DNA of 64,000 bases from CAVSMC01 sp963798655. Its GTDB lineage: Bacteria > Pseudomonadota > Gammaproteobacteria > Burkholderiales > Casimicrobiaceae. Below the pieces are notes generated by a model, which had not been told where the DNA came from, searched no databases, and saw nothing but the letters and a program-made list of their open reading frames with translations. Location of the stretch: positions 1,116,001 to 1,180,000 of the forward strand of contig CAWCUH010000004.1 in the NCBI GenBank assembly GCA_963798655.1. Reading direction: 5' to 3'. Position numbers and translations under genes: made by a program. Of this stretch, positions 17,671-26,186 are shown piece after piece (positions within the stretch are counted from its first letter, which is position 1; each line of letters begins with the position of its first letter).

Positions 17671-18159
17671 ATGGCCGACACGCAACCGATGAACCCCCAG
17701 GGCGCCAACGGCGAATCCGGCGTCACGTTCTCGATCGACAAGATCTACGTGAAGGACCTGTCGCTCGAGAATCCGGGAGCGCCGCAGTCGTTCATGACGC
17801 AGCAGTCGCCGCAGGTCGAGATCGGGTTGCGCACGCGCGCCGAGCAGGCCGAGCCCGACATGTACGAGTGCGTGCTCACGATCACACTCACCGCAAAGAA
17901 CGGCGACGCGACGCTGTTCCTCGTCGAGGCGTCGCAGGCCGGGCTGTTCACGATCAAGGGCGTGCCGGCCGACCAGCTGCAGCCGGTGCTCGCGATCCAC
18001 TGTCCCACCGTGCTCTTCCCGTACGCGCGGGAAACGCTCGCCGACGCGGTCACGCGCGCCGGCTTTCCGCCGGTGCATCTCGCGCCGATCAACTTCGAGG
18101 CGCTCTACCAGCAGCAGCTCGCGCAGGTGCAGGCGCAGCCGGCAGCCGTCGCGAACTGA
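17671..18159 (+). CDS. secB: Protein-export chaperone SecB
   Basis: 162 residues, normal for SecB. Recognisable: FSIDKIYVKDLSLENPGAPQ, the VEIGLR strand, ECVLTITLTAK, FLVEASQAGLFTI, the conserved HCPTVLFPYARETLADAV and FPPVHLAPINFEALY. The homotetrameric chaperone keeps preproteins unfolded and hands them to SecA. Preceded by GAAGGATTGG as ribosome site. Followed 19 bases later by the SH3 protein gene and then gpsA. Confidence 0.96.
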   Translation: MADTQPMNPQGANGESGVTFSIDKIYVKDLSLENPGAPQSFMTQQSPQVEIGLRTRAEQAEPDMYECVLTITLTAKNGDATLFLVEASQAGLFTIKGVPADQLQPVLAIHCPTVLFPYARETLADAVTRAGFPPVHLAPINFEALYQQQLAQVQAQPAAVAN

Positions 18160-18178
18160 CGGCGACGCGCCTCAGGCG

Positions 18179-18634
18179 ATGCGAACGGCGCTCGCGACAG
18201 CGATCGGCCTCGCGCTGGCCGCGACCGCGAGTGCCGCCGACTTCTATGCGATCGGCGAGCCGGCCGTGCTCTACGACGCGCCGTCGCTCAAGGCGAAGCC
18301 GCTTTTCGTGCTCGGCCGTGACACGCCGGTCGAGCTGATCGTGCCGCTCGAAGGCTGGAGCAAGGTGCGGGATCCGTCGGGATCGATCGGCTGGGTCGAG
18401 CGCAGGAACCTCGCCGAGCGGCGCACCGTCGTCGTCCGCGTACCGGTCGCCGACGTGCGCGCGGCGCCGGAAGAGGCGGCGCCGGTCGCGTTTCGCGCCG
18501 AGCAGAACGTGCTGCTCGAGCTCGCCGAGCCCGTGACGTCGGCGACCGCGACGATGAATCCCGGCTGGGTGAAGGTCCGCCATCGCGACGGCCAGACGGG
18601 CTTCGTTCGCGTGACGCAGATCTTCGGGCTCTGA
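18179..18634 (+). CDS. Exported SH3-domain protein
   Basis: 151 residues. Signal peptide of about 20 residues (LATAIGLALAATASAADF, cleavage near ASA-A). Two tandem bacterial SH3 units: about 25-80 (EPAVLYDAPSLKAKPLFVLG ... WSKVRDPSGSIGWVERRNL) and about 88-150 (VADVRAAPEEAAPVAFRAEQ ... GWVKVRHRDGQTGFVRVTQI). Such domains bind cell-wall peptides or act as adaptors in the periplasm. Located between secB and gpsA, as seen in related genomes. No catalytic motif, so the precise role is unknown. Confidence 0.82.
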   Translation: MRTALATAIGLALAATASAADFYAIGEPAVLYDAPSLKAKPLFVLGRDTPVELIVPLEGWSKVRDPSGSIGWVERRNLAERRTVVVRVPVADVRAAPEEAAPVAFRAEQNVLLELAEPVTSATATMNPGWVKVRHRDGQTGFVRVTQIFGL

Positions 18635-18661
18635 GCGCCCCGCCTGCGCATCACGCCCGCC

Positions 18662-19672
18662 ATGACTGCATCGGTCGTCGTGCTCGGCGCGGGCGCCTGG
18701 GGCACGGCGCTCGCCGTTCATCTCGTGCGCTGCAGCGGCTCGCGCGTCACGCTGTGGGCCCGCGATCCGGCGCAGGCCGCCGCGCTCGCGAGCGCACGCG
18801 AGAATGCACGGTATCTGCCCGGCATCGCGCTGCCCGGCGCGCTCGGCGTCGGCGCCGACTTGTCGGTGGCGCGAAGCGCGACGTTGCTGATCGCCGCCAC
18901 GCCGATCGCCGCGTTGCCCCAAATCGCGACCCTGCTGGCCGTCGCCGGTGCGCGCGCGCCGCTGGTCTGGCTGTCGAAGGGCTTCGTGGCGGTCCTGCCC
19001 TCGCAGGCTTTTCCGGCCGGTTGGGCGCTTGCGCACCAGCTCCTCGCACCGCAGTGGCCGGCGCCGGTCGGCGTCGTCTCCGGGCCAAGCTTCGCCGAGG
19101 AAGTCGCGCGCGGGCTGCCGACGGCGCTCACCGTCGCGGCGACCGATCCGTCGCTCGCGGCGGATGTCGCCACGCTGCTTCGCGGCGACACGCTGCGCGC
19201 TTACATGAGCGACGACATCGCCGGCGTCGAAGTCGGCGGCGCGGTGAAGAACGTGCTCGCGATCGCCGCCGGCGCGAGCGACGGCCTGCGCTACGGGCAC
19301 AATGCGCGGGCCGCGCTGATCACGCGCGGGCTCGCCGAAACCGGACGGCTGTCCGCGGCGCTCGGCGGCGCGCGCGAGACGCTGATGGGCCTCGCCGGCC
19401 TCGGTGACCTCGTACTGACCTGCACCGGCGATCTTTCGCGCAACCGGCGCGTCGGCTTGATGCTCGCGCAAGGCAAGACGCTGCCCGCGATACTTGCCGA
19501 GCTCGGCCACGTCGCCGAAGGGGTCAGCGCGGCCGATGCCGTGCAACGGCTCGCGTCGCATCACGGCGTCGACATGCCGATCTGCGAGGCCGTTCATCGA
19601 GTGCTGAATGGCGCGATCACGCCGCGAGCCGCGGTCGAAGCGCTGCTGCGCCGCGAGCCGAAGGCCGAATAG
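18662..19672 (+). CDS. gpsA: Glycerol-3-phosphate dehydrogenase [NAD(P)+]
   Basis: 336 residues. Makes sn-glycerol 3-phosphate from dihydroxyacetone phosphate for phospholipid synthesis. The N-terminal Rossmann domain opens VVLGAGAWGTALAVHL (GxGxxG). Later landmarks are SGPSFAEEVARGLPTA, the active-site region EVGGAVKNVLAIAAGASDGL, GHNARAALITRGLAE and LAGLGDLVLTCTGDLSRNR. Complete and intact. Confidence 0.96.
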   Translation: MTASVVVLGAGAWGTALAVHLVRCSGSRVTLWARDPAQAAALASARENARYLPGIALPGALGVGADLSVARSATLLIAATPIAALPQIATLLAVAGARAPLVWLSKGFVAVLPSQAFPAGWALAHQLLAPQWPAPVGVVSGPSFAEEVARGLPTALTVAATDPSLAADVATLLRGDTLRAYMSDDIAGVEVGGAVKNVLAIAAGASDGLRYGHNARAALITRGLAETGRLSAALGGARETLMGLAGLGDLVLTCTGDLSRNRRVGLMLAQGKTLPAILAELGHVAEGVSAADAVQRLASHHGVDMPICEAVHRVLNGAITPRAAVEALLRREPKAE

Positions 19673-19678
19673 TCGAAC

Positions 19679-21751
19679 ATGCGCGCCGCGATCGTCGCCG
19701 TCGCTTCGGGCTTCGCGTGCGCAGCACTCGCGCAATCGCCGTTCGCACCGCCCGCCACGATGCCGCGGCCGGTGGTCGAAACGCTGCACGGCGTCACGCT
19801 GACCGACCGCTACCGCTGGCTCGAGAACGGCAAGGACGCGCAGGTCGAAGCGTGGACGAGGGCGCAGCACGCCGCGACGCTGCGCTGGCTCGACGACAAC
19901 GCGCCGCCGGTGCCCGGTCTTCGCGACGAGATCACGCGCCAGATCGATCGCGACGTCACGCAGGCGCCGTTCTTTCGCAACGGGCGCGAGTTCTTCCTGC
20001 GCACGCTCACCGGCGAGCCGCAACCGAAGCTCTATACGCGCCTCGCGAAGGGCGGCGAGAAGCTGCTGTTCGATCCGGTCGCGCTCGATGCGAGCGGGAA
20101 GACGGCGCTCGGACCCATCGTGCCCAATCGCGACGGCTCGAGGCTCGCCGTCGCGACGTATGCGAAGGGCTCCGAGATCAGCGATTACCGCATCATCGAT
20201 TCGATGTCGGGCGCGCAAATCGGACCCGTGGTCACCGGCCTGCGCTACTTCTCCTGGGCCCGCGACGAGCGCTACGCGTACGTGTCGCCGCGAACGGCCG
20301 AGTCCGACGCGCGGCAGGAGCCGGCGCGCTGCTATCGGCATCGGCTCGGCGGCGATCGCAGCGCCGACGAGCTGCTGATCGCGATGAAGGACGCGAAGGA
20401 GTTCTGCGCCGTCTACGAACCGGACGAGGGCGACGTCACGGTGTTCGAGACGGGCGCCGGCTACGCGAACACACTGAAGATCCGGCCGATCGGTTCGAGC
20501 GTCGAGCCGACGACGATCTGGACGAGCGAGACGAACACGGCGAACGCGGAGTTCCGCAAGGACCGCATTTACATCCGCACCAACGACGGCGCGCCGAACT
20601 GGAAGCTGATGGTCGCGACCTACGAGCATCCGGCGTCGCGCGACTGGAAGCTTCTCGTGCCCGAGCAGGACACGGTGATCGAAGGCCTCCAGGCGACGAG
20701 CGACTGGATCGTCGTCGTCGACAAGAAGGACGTGCTCACGCGCGTGTTCGTGCACGATCTCGCCGGCAGGCGGCTGCGCGAGCTGCCGATGCCCGAGCTC
20801 GGCAACGTCGTCGACACGCATTACGACGTCGACGCGAACCGCGTCTACGCGCGCGTCGAGTCGTTCACCGCGCCGAATACGCTGTATGCGATCGACGGCG
20901 CCTCGCTCGAATGGAAGCGGCTGTGGCGCGACGACCCGCCGCTCGACACGTCGAGGATCGAGGCCGAGCGCGTGTTCGTCGACGCGAAGGACGGCGCGCG
21001 CATCCCGGTGTTCGTCGTGCGCCGCAAGGACGTCGAGCGCAACGGCGACAACCCGGCGCTGCTCTACGGCTACGGCGGCTTCAACGTCGGCATCGCGCCG
21101 TTCTACATCGGCACGCTCGCGACGTTCGTCAATCGCGGCGGGGTCTTCGTCTACGCCGGCATCCGCGGCGGCGACGAGTACGGCGAGCGCTGGCACGAGC
21201 AGGCGATGAATGCGCGCAAGCAGACGACGTTCGACGACTTCACCGCGGTCGCGCAGTGGCTCGTGCGCGAGCGCTGGACCAGGCCGTCACGGCTCGCGAT
21301 CGAAGGCGGCAGCAACGGCGGCCTGCTGGTCGCGGCGATGCTGACGCAGCGTCCCGATCTGTTCGCCGCGGCGGTCTGCGCCGTGCCGCTCACCGACATG
21401 GTGCGCTACCACCGGTTCCTGATCGCGCGCTACTGGATTCCCGAGTACGGCGATCCGGACCGCGACGCGGATTTCCGCTGGCTTCTTCGCTATTCGCCGT
21501 ATCACAACGTGCGCGACGGCGTCAATTTCCCGGCGACGCTCGTCACCGCCGGCGAATACGACTCGCGCGTCGATCCGATGCACGCGAAGAAGTTCGTCGC
21601 TGCCGTGCAGAATCACGTCGGCCAGGTGTCGCCGTTCATGCTTTACATGGACTTCGACAGCGGCCACGGTTACGGCAAGTCGCGCCGGCAGACGATCGAC
21701 GATCGCGACTACGAGCTGCGCTTCGTGATGAACGCACTGCGCATGAAATAG
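19679..21751 (+). CDS. Prolyl oligopeptidase-family serine peptidase (S9), exported
   Basis: 690 residues. Residues 1-19 form a signal peptide (VAVASGFACAALAQS), so the enzyme is probably periplasmic. The propeller domain starts at about 40 (LTDRYRWLENGKDAQVEAWT). The C-terminal alpha/beta-hydrolase domain starts near 440. Catalytic triad inferred from motifs: Ser545 in GGSNGGLLVAAM, Asp628 in AGEYDSRVDP, His663 in DSGHGYGKSRRQ. It would cleave short proline-containing peptides. It starts seven bases after gpsA. Its TAG stop lies inside the left arm of a perfect inverted repeat shared with trmL. Confidence 0.9.
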   Translation: MRAAIVAVASGFACAALAQSPFAPPATMPRPVVETLHGVTLTDRYRWLENGKDAQVEAWTRAQHAATLRWLDDNAPPVPGLRDEITRQIDRDVTQAPFFRNGREFFLRTLTGEPQPKLYTRLAKGGEKLLFDPVALDASGKTALGPIVPNRDGSRLAVATYAKGSEISDYRIIDSMSGAQIGPVVTGLRYFSWARDERYAYVSPRTAESDARQEPARCYRHRLGGDRSADELLIAMKDAKEFCAVYEPDEGDVTVFETGAGYANTLKIRPIGSSVEPTTIWTSETNTANAEFRKDRIYIRTNDGAPNWKLMVATYEHPASRDWKLLVPEQDTVIEGLQATSDWIVVVDKKDVLTRVFVHDLAGRRLRELPMPELGNVVDTHYDVDANRVYARVESFTAPNTLYAIDGASLEWKRLWRDDPPLDTSRIEAERVFVDAKDGARIPVFVVRRKDVERNGDNPALLYGYGGFNVGIAPFYIGTLATFVNRGGVFVYAGIRGGDEYGERWHEQAMNARKQTTFDDFTAVAQWLVRERWTRPSRLAIEGGSNGGLLVAAMLTQRPDLFAAAVCAVPLTDMVRYHRFLIARYWIPEYGDPDRDADFRWLLRYSPYHNVRDGVNFPATLVTAGEYDSRVDPMHAKKFVAAVQNHVGQVSPFMLYMDFDSGHGYGKSRRQTIDDRDYELRFVMNALRMK

Positions 21752-21823
21752 GGGACAGACCACGTTTTCGCGACGCCCGACGCCGTGCCCGACAGCGCCG
21801 AAAACGTGGTCTGTCCCCTATTT
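21746..21823. repeat. Perfect 25-bp inverted repeat carrying two convergent stop codons (REP-like)
   Basis: Left arm 21746-21770 and right arm 21799-21823 are exact reverse complements around a 28-base centre. The core is GGGGACAGACCACGTTTTC. The peptidase stop (21749-21751) and the trmL stop (21818-21820, minus strand) both fall at the same place inside the arms. A shorter hairpin with the same GGACAGACC core lies at 42098-42125. It looks like a REP-type palindrome and may also serve as a bidirectional terminator. Confidence 0.85.
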
Positions 21824-22321
21824 CTTCGCGCCGGCGAGGCCGGTCTGCCGCCACGCTTCGTAGACGGCGATGGCGACGGCGTTGGAAAGGTTGAGGCTGC
21901 GCACGCCCGGCTGCATCGGGATGCGAACACGCGCGCGCGGCGCGAACTCGTCGACGATTGCCGGCGGCAGCCCGCGCGTCTCGCAGCCGAACACCAGCAC
22001 GTCGCCGCGCGCGAAGGCGACGCTGTACAGGCTGGACGAGCCCTGCGTCGTGAACGCGAGCAGCCGTCGTCCGCCGAGCGCCGCCCGGCATGATCGCCAG
22101 TCCTCGTGGACGTGAACACGCGCGTATTCATGGTAGTCGAGCCCGGCGCGGCGAAGCTCGCGGTCGTCCATGCGGAAGCCGAGCGGCTCGACGAGATGCA
22201 GATCGGCGCCGGTGTTCGCGGTGAGGCGAATCACGTTGCCGGTGTTCGGCGGAATTTCCGGGTGCACGAGCACGACGGCGAGCGGCGGTGCGCAATCGGG
22301 CGGCGTAGCCATCGCCGCCAT
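21818..22321 (-). CDS. trmL: tRNA (cytidine/uridine(34)-2'-O)-methyltransferase
   Basis: 167 residues from ATG 22321; ATG 22312 is an alternative. SPOUT fold with trefoil knot: VVLVHPEIPPNTGNVIRLTA at the N-terminus, LHLVEPLGFRMDDRELRRAG, DYHEYARVHVHEDW, then LVFGCETRGLP and the SAM-binding RIPMQPGVRSLNLSNAVAIA. It methylates the wobble ribose of tRNA-Leu isoacceptors. Same strand as comF, seven bases downstream of it. Confidence 0.93.
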   Translation of the reverse strand: MAAMATPPDCAPPLAVVLVHPEIPPNTGNVIRLTANTGADLHLVEPLGFRMDDRELRRAGLDYHEYARVHVHEDWRSCRAALGGRRLLAFTTQGSSSLYSVAFARGDVLVFGCETRGLPPAIVDEFAPRARVRIPMQPGVRSLNLSNAVAIAVYEAWRQTGLAGAKK

Positions 22322-22327
22322 TGTGCG

Positions 22328-23089
22328 TCATGCGGGTGGCGGCGTGCGGGCGACGACCCATGCATCGACGCGCGCAGCCCCGGCGGCGATCAGCGTGCGC
22401 GCGGCCTCGATGAGCGTCGCCCCGGTGGTCATCACGTCGTCGACGACGGCGAGCCGCTGCGAGCGCACGTTGCCCACGCAGACGAATGCGTTGCGCACGT
22501 TGCTCGCGCGCGCCGTCCACGGCAGCATTGCCTGCGGCGCAGCGTTGCCGACGCGGGCGAGCGGCGCGCCGATGGGCACGCGCAGCCGCGCAGCGACGCG
22601 CCGGGCGATCTCGTGCGCCTGGTTGAAGCCGCGCTCGCGCTGGCGCGCCGGCGCAAGCGGCAGGGCGACGATCGCATCCGGCGACTCCTGCGATCGTGCA
22701 GCGATTGCGAGAGCGGCGGCCGCCCAGTCGGCGAGCGCGAGGCGCCCGCCGTACTTCAGCGCCTGCAACAGGCAGTCGACCGGAAACCCGTACATGTACG
22801 CGGCCACGGTGGCTCCGAACGGTGGCGGTCGTGCAAGGCATTCGCCGCACACGGAGCCGGACGACGCGAGCGCGCAGAGCGGACAGGGTGCCGGCACTCG
22901 CGGCAGCGCTGCTTCGCATGCAGCGCATATCAACGCGTCGCCGGCCGGCCCGACGCACAGCGCACAATGCTGCGGCAGCGCGCGCCGCACGATGTTCAGC
23001 ACGCGCAACGAGTGCCCGTCGCGTGCCGCGTCATTGCTCGCCGCCTCGGGCGGGGCGAGCAAACCTGTCAAATGATTCGATTCGGGCAT
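22328..23089 (-). CDS. comF: ComF-family phosphoribosyltransferase-like protein
   Basis: 253 residues if started at ATG 23089; a GTG about 28 codons further in (before LNIVRRALPQHCALC) is a realistic alternative that would free the palindrome at 23066-23095 from coding. N-terminal zinc-ribbon cysteines: CALC, CAAC, CPLC and CGEC. The PRTase domain ends in VVDDVMTTGATLIEAARTL, the PRPP-binding motif. ComF proteins assist DNA uptake in naturally competent bacteria, though many homologues are of unknown role. Divergent from bioB. Confidence 0.85.
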   Translation of the reverse strand: MPESNHLTGLLAPPEAASNDAARDGHSLRVLNIVRRALPQHCALCVGPAGDALICAACEAALPRVPAPCPLCALASSGSVCGECLARPPPFGATVAAYMYGFPVDCLLQALKYGGRLALADWAAAALAIAARSQESPDAIVALPLAPARQRERGFNQAHEIARRVAARLRVPIGAPLARVGNAAPQAMLPWTARASNVRNAFVCVGNVRSQRLAVVDDVMTTGATLIEAARTLIAAGAARVDAWVVARTPPPA

Positions 23090-23095
23090 TTGACA
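23066..23095. promoter_or_regulatory. Palindromic operator over divergent -35 boxes, BirA-like
   Basis: TGTCAAATG (23066-23074) and CATTTGACA (23087-23095) are perfect inverted repeats. As CTGTCAAAT-N14-ATTTGACAA the layout matches the 9-14-9 geometry and several bases of the BirA operator consensus TTGTAAACC-N14/15-GGTTTACAA. TTGACA within the right arm is a perfect -35 for bioB with a weak GACACT 18 bases on; the left arm offers TTGACA on the other strand for comF. Biotin-responsive repression of bioB is inferred, not shown. Confidence 0.6.
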
Positions 23096-23158
23096 ACCGA
23101 CGAAGGCTGCTTCGACACTCGGCCGCGACCTGCCGATCCTGAATCACGCGGAAGCTCC

Positions 23159-24163
23159 ATGCCATCGATCGAACGACTGACCCCGCTTCGCGCCACGACG
23201 ACGCGTGCATCCGATTCATCGTCGCCGTGGCCCGTCGACGCGGTGGAGTCACTGTTCGCACTGCCGTTCGGCGAGCTCGTGCACCGCGCCCAGAACGTGC
23301 ATCGCGCGCACCACGATCCGCAGCGCGTGCAGCTGTCGACGCTGCTCTCGGTGAAGACCGGCGGATGCCCGGAGGACTGCGGCTACTGCCCGCAGGCCGC
23401 GCGTTATCACACCGCCGTCGCCGACGAGCCGATGCTCTCGCTCGACCGCGTGCTCGACGCGGCGCGCGACGCCAAGCGCAACGGCGCGACGCGCTTCTGC
23501 ATGGGCGCCGCGTGGCGCGGGCCGAAGGAGCGCGATCTCGCGCCGGTGCTCGCGATGGTCGCCGGCGTGAAGTCGCTCGGACTCGAGACGTGCTGCACGC
23601 TCGGAATGCTGAAGGACGGACAGGCGCAGGCGCTCAAGGCCGCCGGACTCGACTACTACAACCACAACCTCGACACGGCCCCCGAGTTCTACGGCGACGT
23701 CGTCACCACCCGCGACTACGACGACCGCCTCGCGACGCTGGAGCGCGTTCGCGGCGCGGGTCTGAAGGTCTGCTGCGGCGGCATCGTGGGGATGGGCGAG
23801 AGTCGGCGGCAGCGGGCCGGGCTGATCGCGCAGCTCGCATGCCTCGAGCCGTATCCCGAGTCCGTGCCGATCAACCACCTGGTGCAGGTGGAGGGCACGC
23901 CGCTGCACCAGCGGTTCGCAGGCGAGCGATCGCTCGATCCGCTCGAATTCGTCCGCACGATCGCCGCCGCGCGGATCACGATGCCGCGCGCGATGGTTCG
24001 GTTGTCGGCCGGGCGGCGCGAGCTCGGTGATGCCGTGCAGGCGCTGTGCTTCCTCGCCGGCGCCAACTCGATCTTCTACGGCGACAAGCTGCTCACCACC
24101 GGCAATCCCGAGATCGACGCCGATCGCGCGCTGTTCGAGAAGCTCGGGCTGTCGGCCGCCTAA
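23159..24163 (+). CDS. bioB: Biotin synthase
   Basis: 334 residues from ATG 23159. Radical SAM enzyme that inserts sulfur into dethiobiotin. The SAM-cluster cysteines are Cys70, Cys74 and Cys77 in GGCPEDCGYCPQAARYHT. Also visible: RFCMGAAWRGPKERD, LETCCTLGMLKDGQA, LDYYNHNLDTAPEFYG, CCGGIVGMGES and FLAGANSIFYGDKLLTTGNP. First gene of bioB-F-H-C-D, 63 bases downstream of a palindromic operator. bioA is not in this cluster. Confidence 0.97.
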   Translation: MPSIERLTPLRATTTRASDSSSPWPVDAVESLFALPFGELVHRAQNVHRAHHDPQRVQLSTLLSVKTGGCPEDCGYCPQAARYHTAVADEPMLSLDRVLDAARDAKRNGATRFCMGAAWRGPKERDLAPVLAMVAGVKSLGLETCCTLGMLKDGQAQALKAAGLDYYNHNLDTAPEFYGDVVTTRDYDDRLATLERVRGAGLKVCCGGIVGMGESRRQRAGLIAQLACLEPYPESVPINHLVQVEGTPLHQRFAGERSLDPLEFVRTIAAARITMPRAMVRLSAGRRELGDAVQALCFLAGANSIFYGDKLLTTGNPEIDADRALFEKLGLSAA

Positions 24164-24189
24164 AGCGGCGCCGTGCGCGCCTGCGATCG

Positions 24190-25404
24190 ATGCCGGAGCG
24201 CGCATTCAAGCCCGATTCGCGCGGCGCTCGCGCACTGATCGGCTCGCTCGAGGAAGCGCTCGCCGAGCGACGTGCCGCCGGCCTCGCGCGCACTCGACGT
24301 ACGCTCGCATCGGCGCAGGGCTCGCGTGTCGTCGTCGACGGCATCGAGCGCGTCGCATTCGCGAGCAACGACTATCTCGCGCTCGCGAACGATCCGATCG
24401 TCGTGGCCGCGGCGCGCGACGCCGCGCAGCGCTGGGGCGCAGGCGCCGGTGCGTCGCATCTCGTGTGCGGGCACTTCGCGCCGCATGCGGAGCTCGAGAC
24501 GGCGCTCGCCGAATTCGTCCATCCGTGCAGCGGCGCGCGCGCGCTGACGTTGTCGAGCGGCTATCTCGCGAACCTCGCGATACTGACGACGCTCGCCGGC
24601 CGCGGCGATGCGATCTTCGCCGACCGGCTCAATCATGCATGCCTCGTCGACGGCGCGCTGCTCTCGCGCGCGGAGCTCGTTCGATATCCTCATGGCGACG
24701 TCGAGCGTCTCGCCACGGCGCTCGCGGCGTCCGCGGCGAAACGCAAGATCATCGCGACCGACGCCGTGTTCAGCATGGACGGCGACATCGCGCCACTGCC
24801 GCAACTGCTCGAGCTCGCCGCCGCGCACGACGCGTGGCTCGTCGTCGACGACGCGCACGGCTTCGGCGTGCTTGGCGAGGGCCGCGGCGCGCTCGCGCAT
24901 TTCGGCATCGAGTCGCAGCGCGTCGTCTACATGGGCACGCTCGGCAAGGCGGCCGGCGTCGCCGGCGCATTCGTCGCCGCGCACGAGGCGGTGATCGAGA
25001 CGCTCGTGCAGCGCGCTCGCAGCTACGTCTTCACCACCGCCGCGCCGCCGATGCTGGCCGCCGCGCTCTGCGCGAGCGTGCGCATCATCCGCCACGACGC
25101 CTCGCGCCGCGTGCATCTCGCCGCGCTGATCGATCGCGCGCGCGAGCGGATGCGCGCGTTGCCGTGGCGTCTTCTGCCGTCGCGAACGCCGATCCAGCCG
25201 CTCGTCGTCGGCGACAACGGCGCTGCCGTCGCGCTCGCCGACGCGCTGTGGCAGCGCGGCTTCTGGGTGCCGGCGATCCGCCCGCCGACGGTGCCGGCGG
25301 GGACGGCACGACTGCGCATCACGCTTTGCGCCGCGCATTCCATCGCCGACGTCGACGCGTTATCCGACGCGCTCGCCGATATCGCGTCCGGCTCGACGGC
25401 ATGA
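24190..25404 (+). CDS. bioF: 8-amino-7-oxononanoate synthase
   Basis: 404 residues from ATG 24190, slightly longer than usual because of an N-terminal extension. A PLP-dependent alpha-oxoamine synthase condensing pimeloyl-ACP with alanine. Landmarks: FASNDYLALANDP, GAGASHLVCGHFAPH, SSGYLANLAI, DRLNHACLVDGA, TDAVFSMDGDIAPL, VVDDAHGFGVLG and the PLP lysine Lys253 in MGTLGKAAGVAG. Its stop overlaps the bioH start (ATGA). Confidence 0.95.
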   Translation: MPERAFKPDSRGARALIGSLEEALAERRAAGLARTRRTLASAQGSRVVVDGIERVAFASNDYLALANDPIVVAAARDAAQRWGAGAGASHLVCGHFAPHAELETALAEFVHPCSGARALTLSSGYLANLAILTTLAGRGDAIFADRLNHACLVDGALLSRAELVRYPHGDVERLATALAASAAKRKIIATDAVFSMDGDIAPLPQLLELAAAHDAWLVVDDAHGFGVLGEGRGALAHFGIESQRVVYMGTLGKAAGVAGAFVAAHEAVIETLVQRARSYVFTTAAPPMLAAALCASVRIIRHDASRRVHLAALIDRARERMRALPWRLLPSRTPIQPLVVGDNGAAVALADALWQRGFWVPAIRPPTVPAGTARLRITLCAAHSIADVDALSDALADIASGSTA

Positions 25405-26186
25405 GCGCACTGCATGTCGAGTCCGTGGGCGACGGTCCGCCGCTCGTGCTGCTTCATGGCTGGGCGATGCACGGCGGCGTGTGGGCGCCGACGGCTGCGC
25501 TCCTCGCGCGGCGCTTTCGCGTCCATGCGGTGGACCTGCCCGGGCATGGCCACAGCGCGCCGGTGCAGCCGTTCACGCTTGCTGCGATCGTCGCCGCGAT
25601 CGCGGCGCGTTTCGAGTGCGAAGACGAGCCGCTCAACGTCGTCGGATGGTCGCTGGGCGCGCTGGTCGCAATGGTCTGGGCGATGGACCCGCGCACTCGC
25701 ATCGGACGCATCGGACTCGTCGGCGCGACGCCGCGCTTCGTCGCAACGATCGATTGGCCGCACGCGATGGACGGCGAGACGCTGCGCCGCTTCCACGACG
25801 AGCTGCGCGTCGCCTATCGCTTGACGCTCAAGCGCTTCCTCGCATTGCAGGTCCACGGCAGCGAGCACGGCCGGGCCGCGCTCGCCGCGATGCGCGAGCA
25901 GCTGTTCGCGCGCGGCGAGCCGCCGGCGGCGGTGCTGCGATCCGGGCTCGACGTGCTCGCGACGACTGATCTGCGCGATCGCGTCGGCGCGATTCGCGTG
26001 CCGACGCTCGTCGTCGCCGGCGAGCGCGACGCGCTCACGCCACCCGAAGCGGGCGCATGGCTCGCGAGCGCGATAGCCGGCGCGCGGCTCGTGCGCATCG
26101 GCGGCGCCGCGCACGCGCCGTTCCTTTCGCACCCGCGCGAGTTTCTCGCCGCGTTCGACGCACTCGTCGATGGCCGACCCGGCTGA
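25401..26186 (+). CDS. bioH: Pimeloyl-ACP methyl ester esterase
   Basis: 261 residues. Alpha/beta-hydrolase: LVLLHGWAMHGGVW (oxyanion region), nucleophile Ser84 in VGWSLGALVAM, catalytic Asp in VVAGERDALTPP and His in GAAHAPFLSHP. It removes the methyl group from pimeloyl-ACP methyl ester, freeing it for BioF. Overlaps bioF by four bases and bioC by 17, so translation is coupled. Confidence 0.92.
   Translation: MSALHVESVGDGPPLVLLHGWAMHGGVWAPTAALLARRFRVHAVDLPGHGHSAPVQPFTLAAIVAAIAARFECEDEPLNVVGWSLGALVAMVWAMDPRTRIGRIGLVGATPRFVATIDWPHAMDGETLRRFHDELRVAYRLTLKRFLALQVHGSEHGRAALAAMREQLFARGEPPAAVLRSGLDVLATTDLRDRVGAIRVPTLVVAGERDALTPPEAGAWLASAIAGARLVRIGGAAHAPFLSHPREFLAAFDALVDGRPG

Noticed and set aside
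18089..21196. Long minus-strand frame opposite the SH3 protein, gpsA and the S9 peptidase
   Set aside because: Shadow of intact plus-strand genes; composition typical of antisense high-GC frames.
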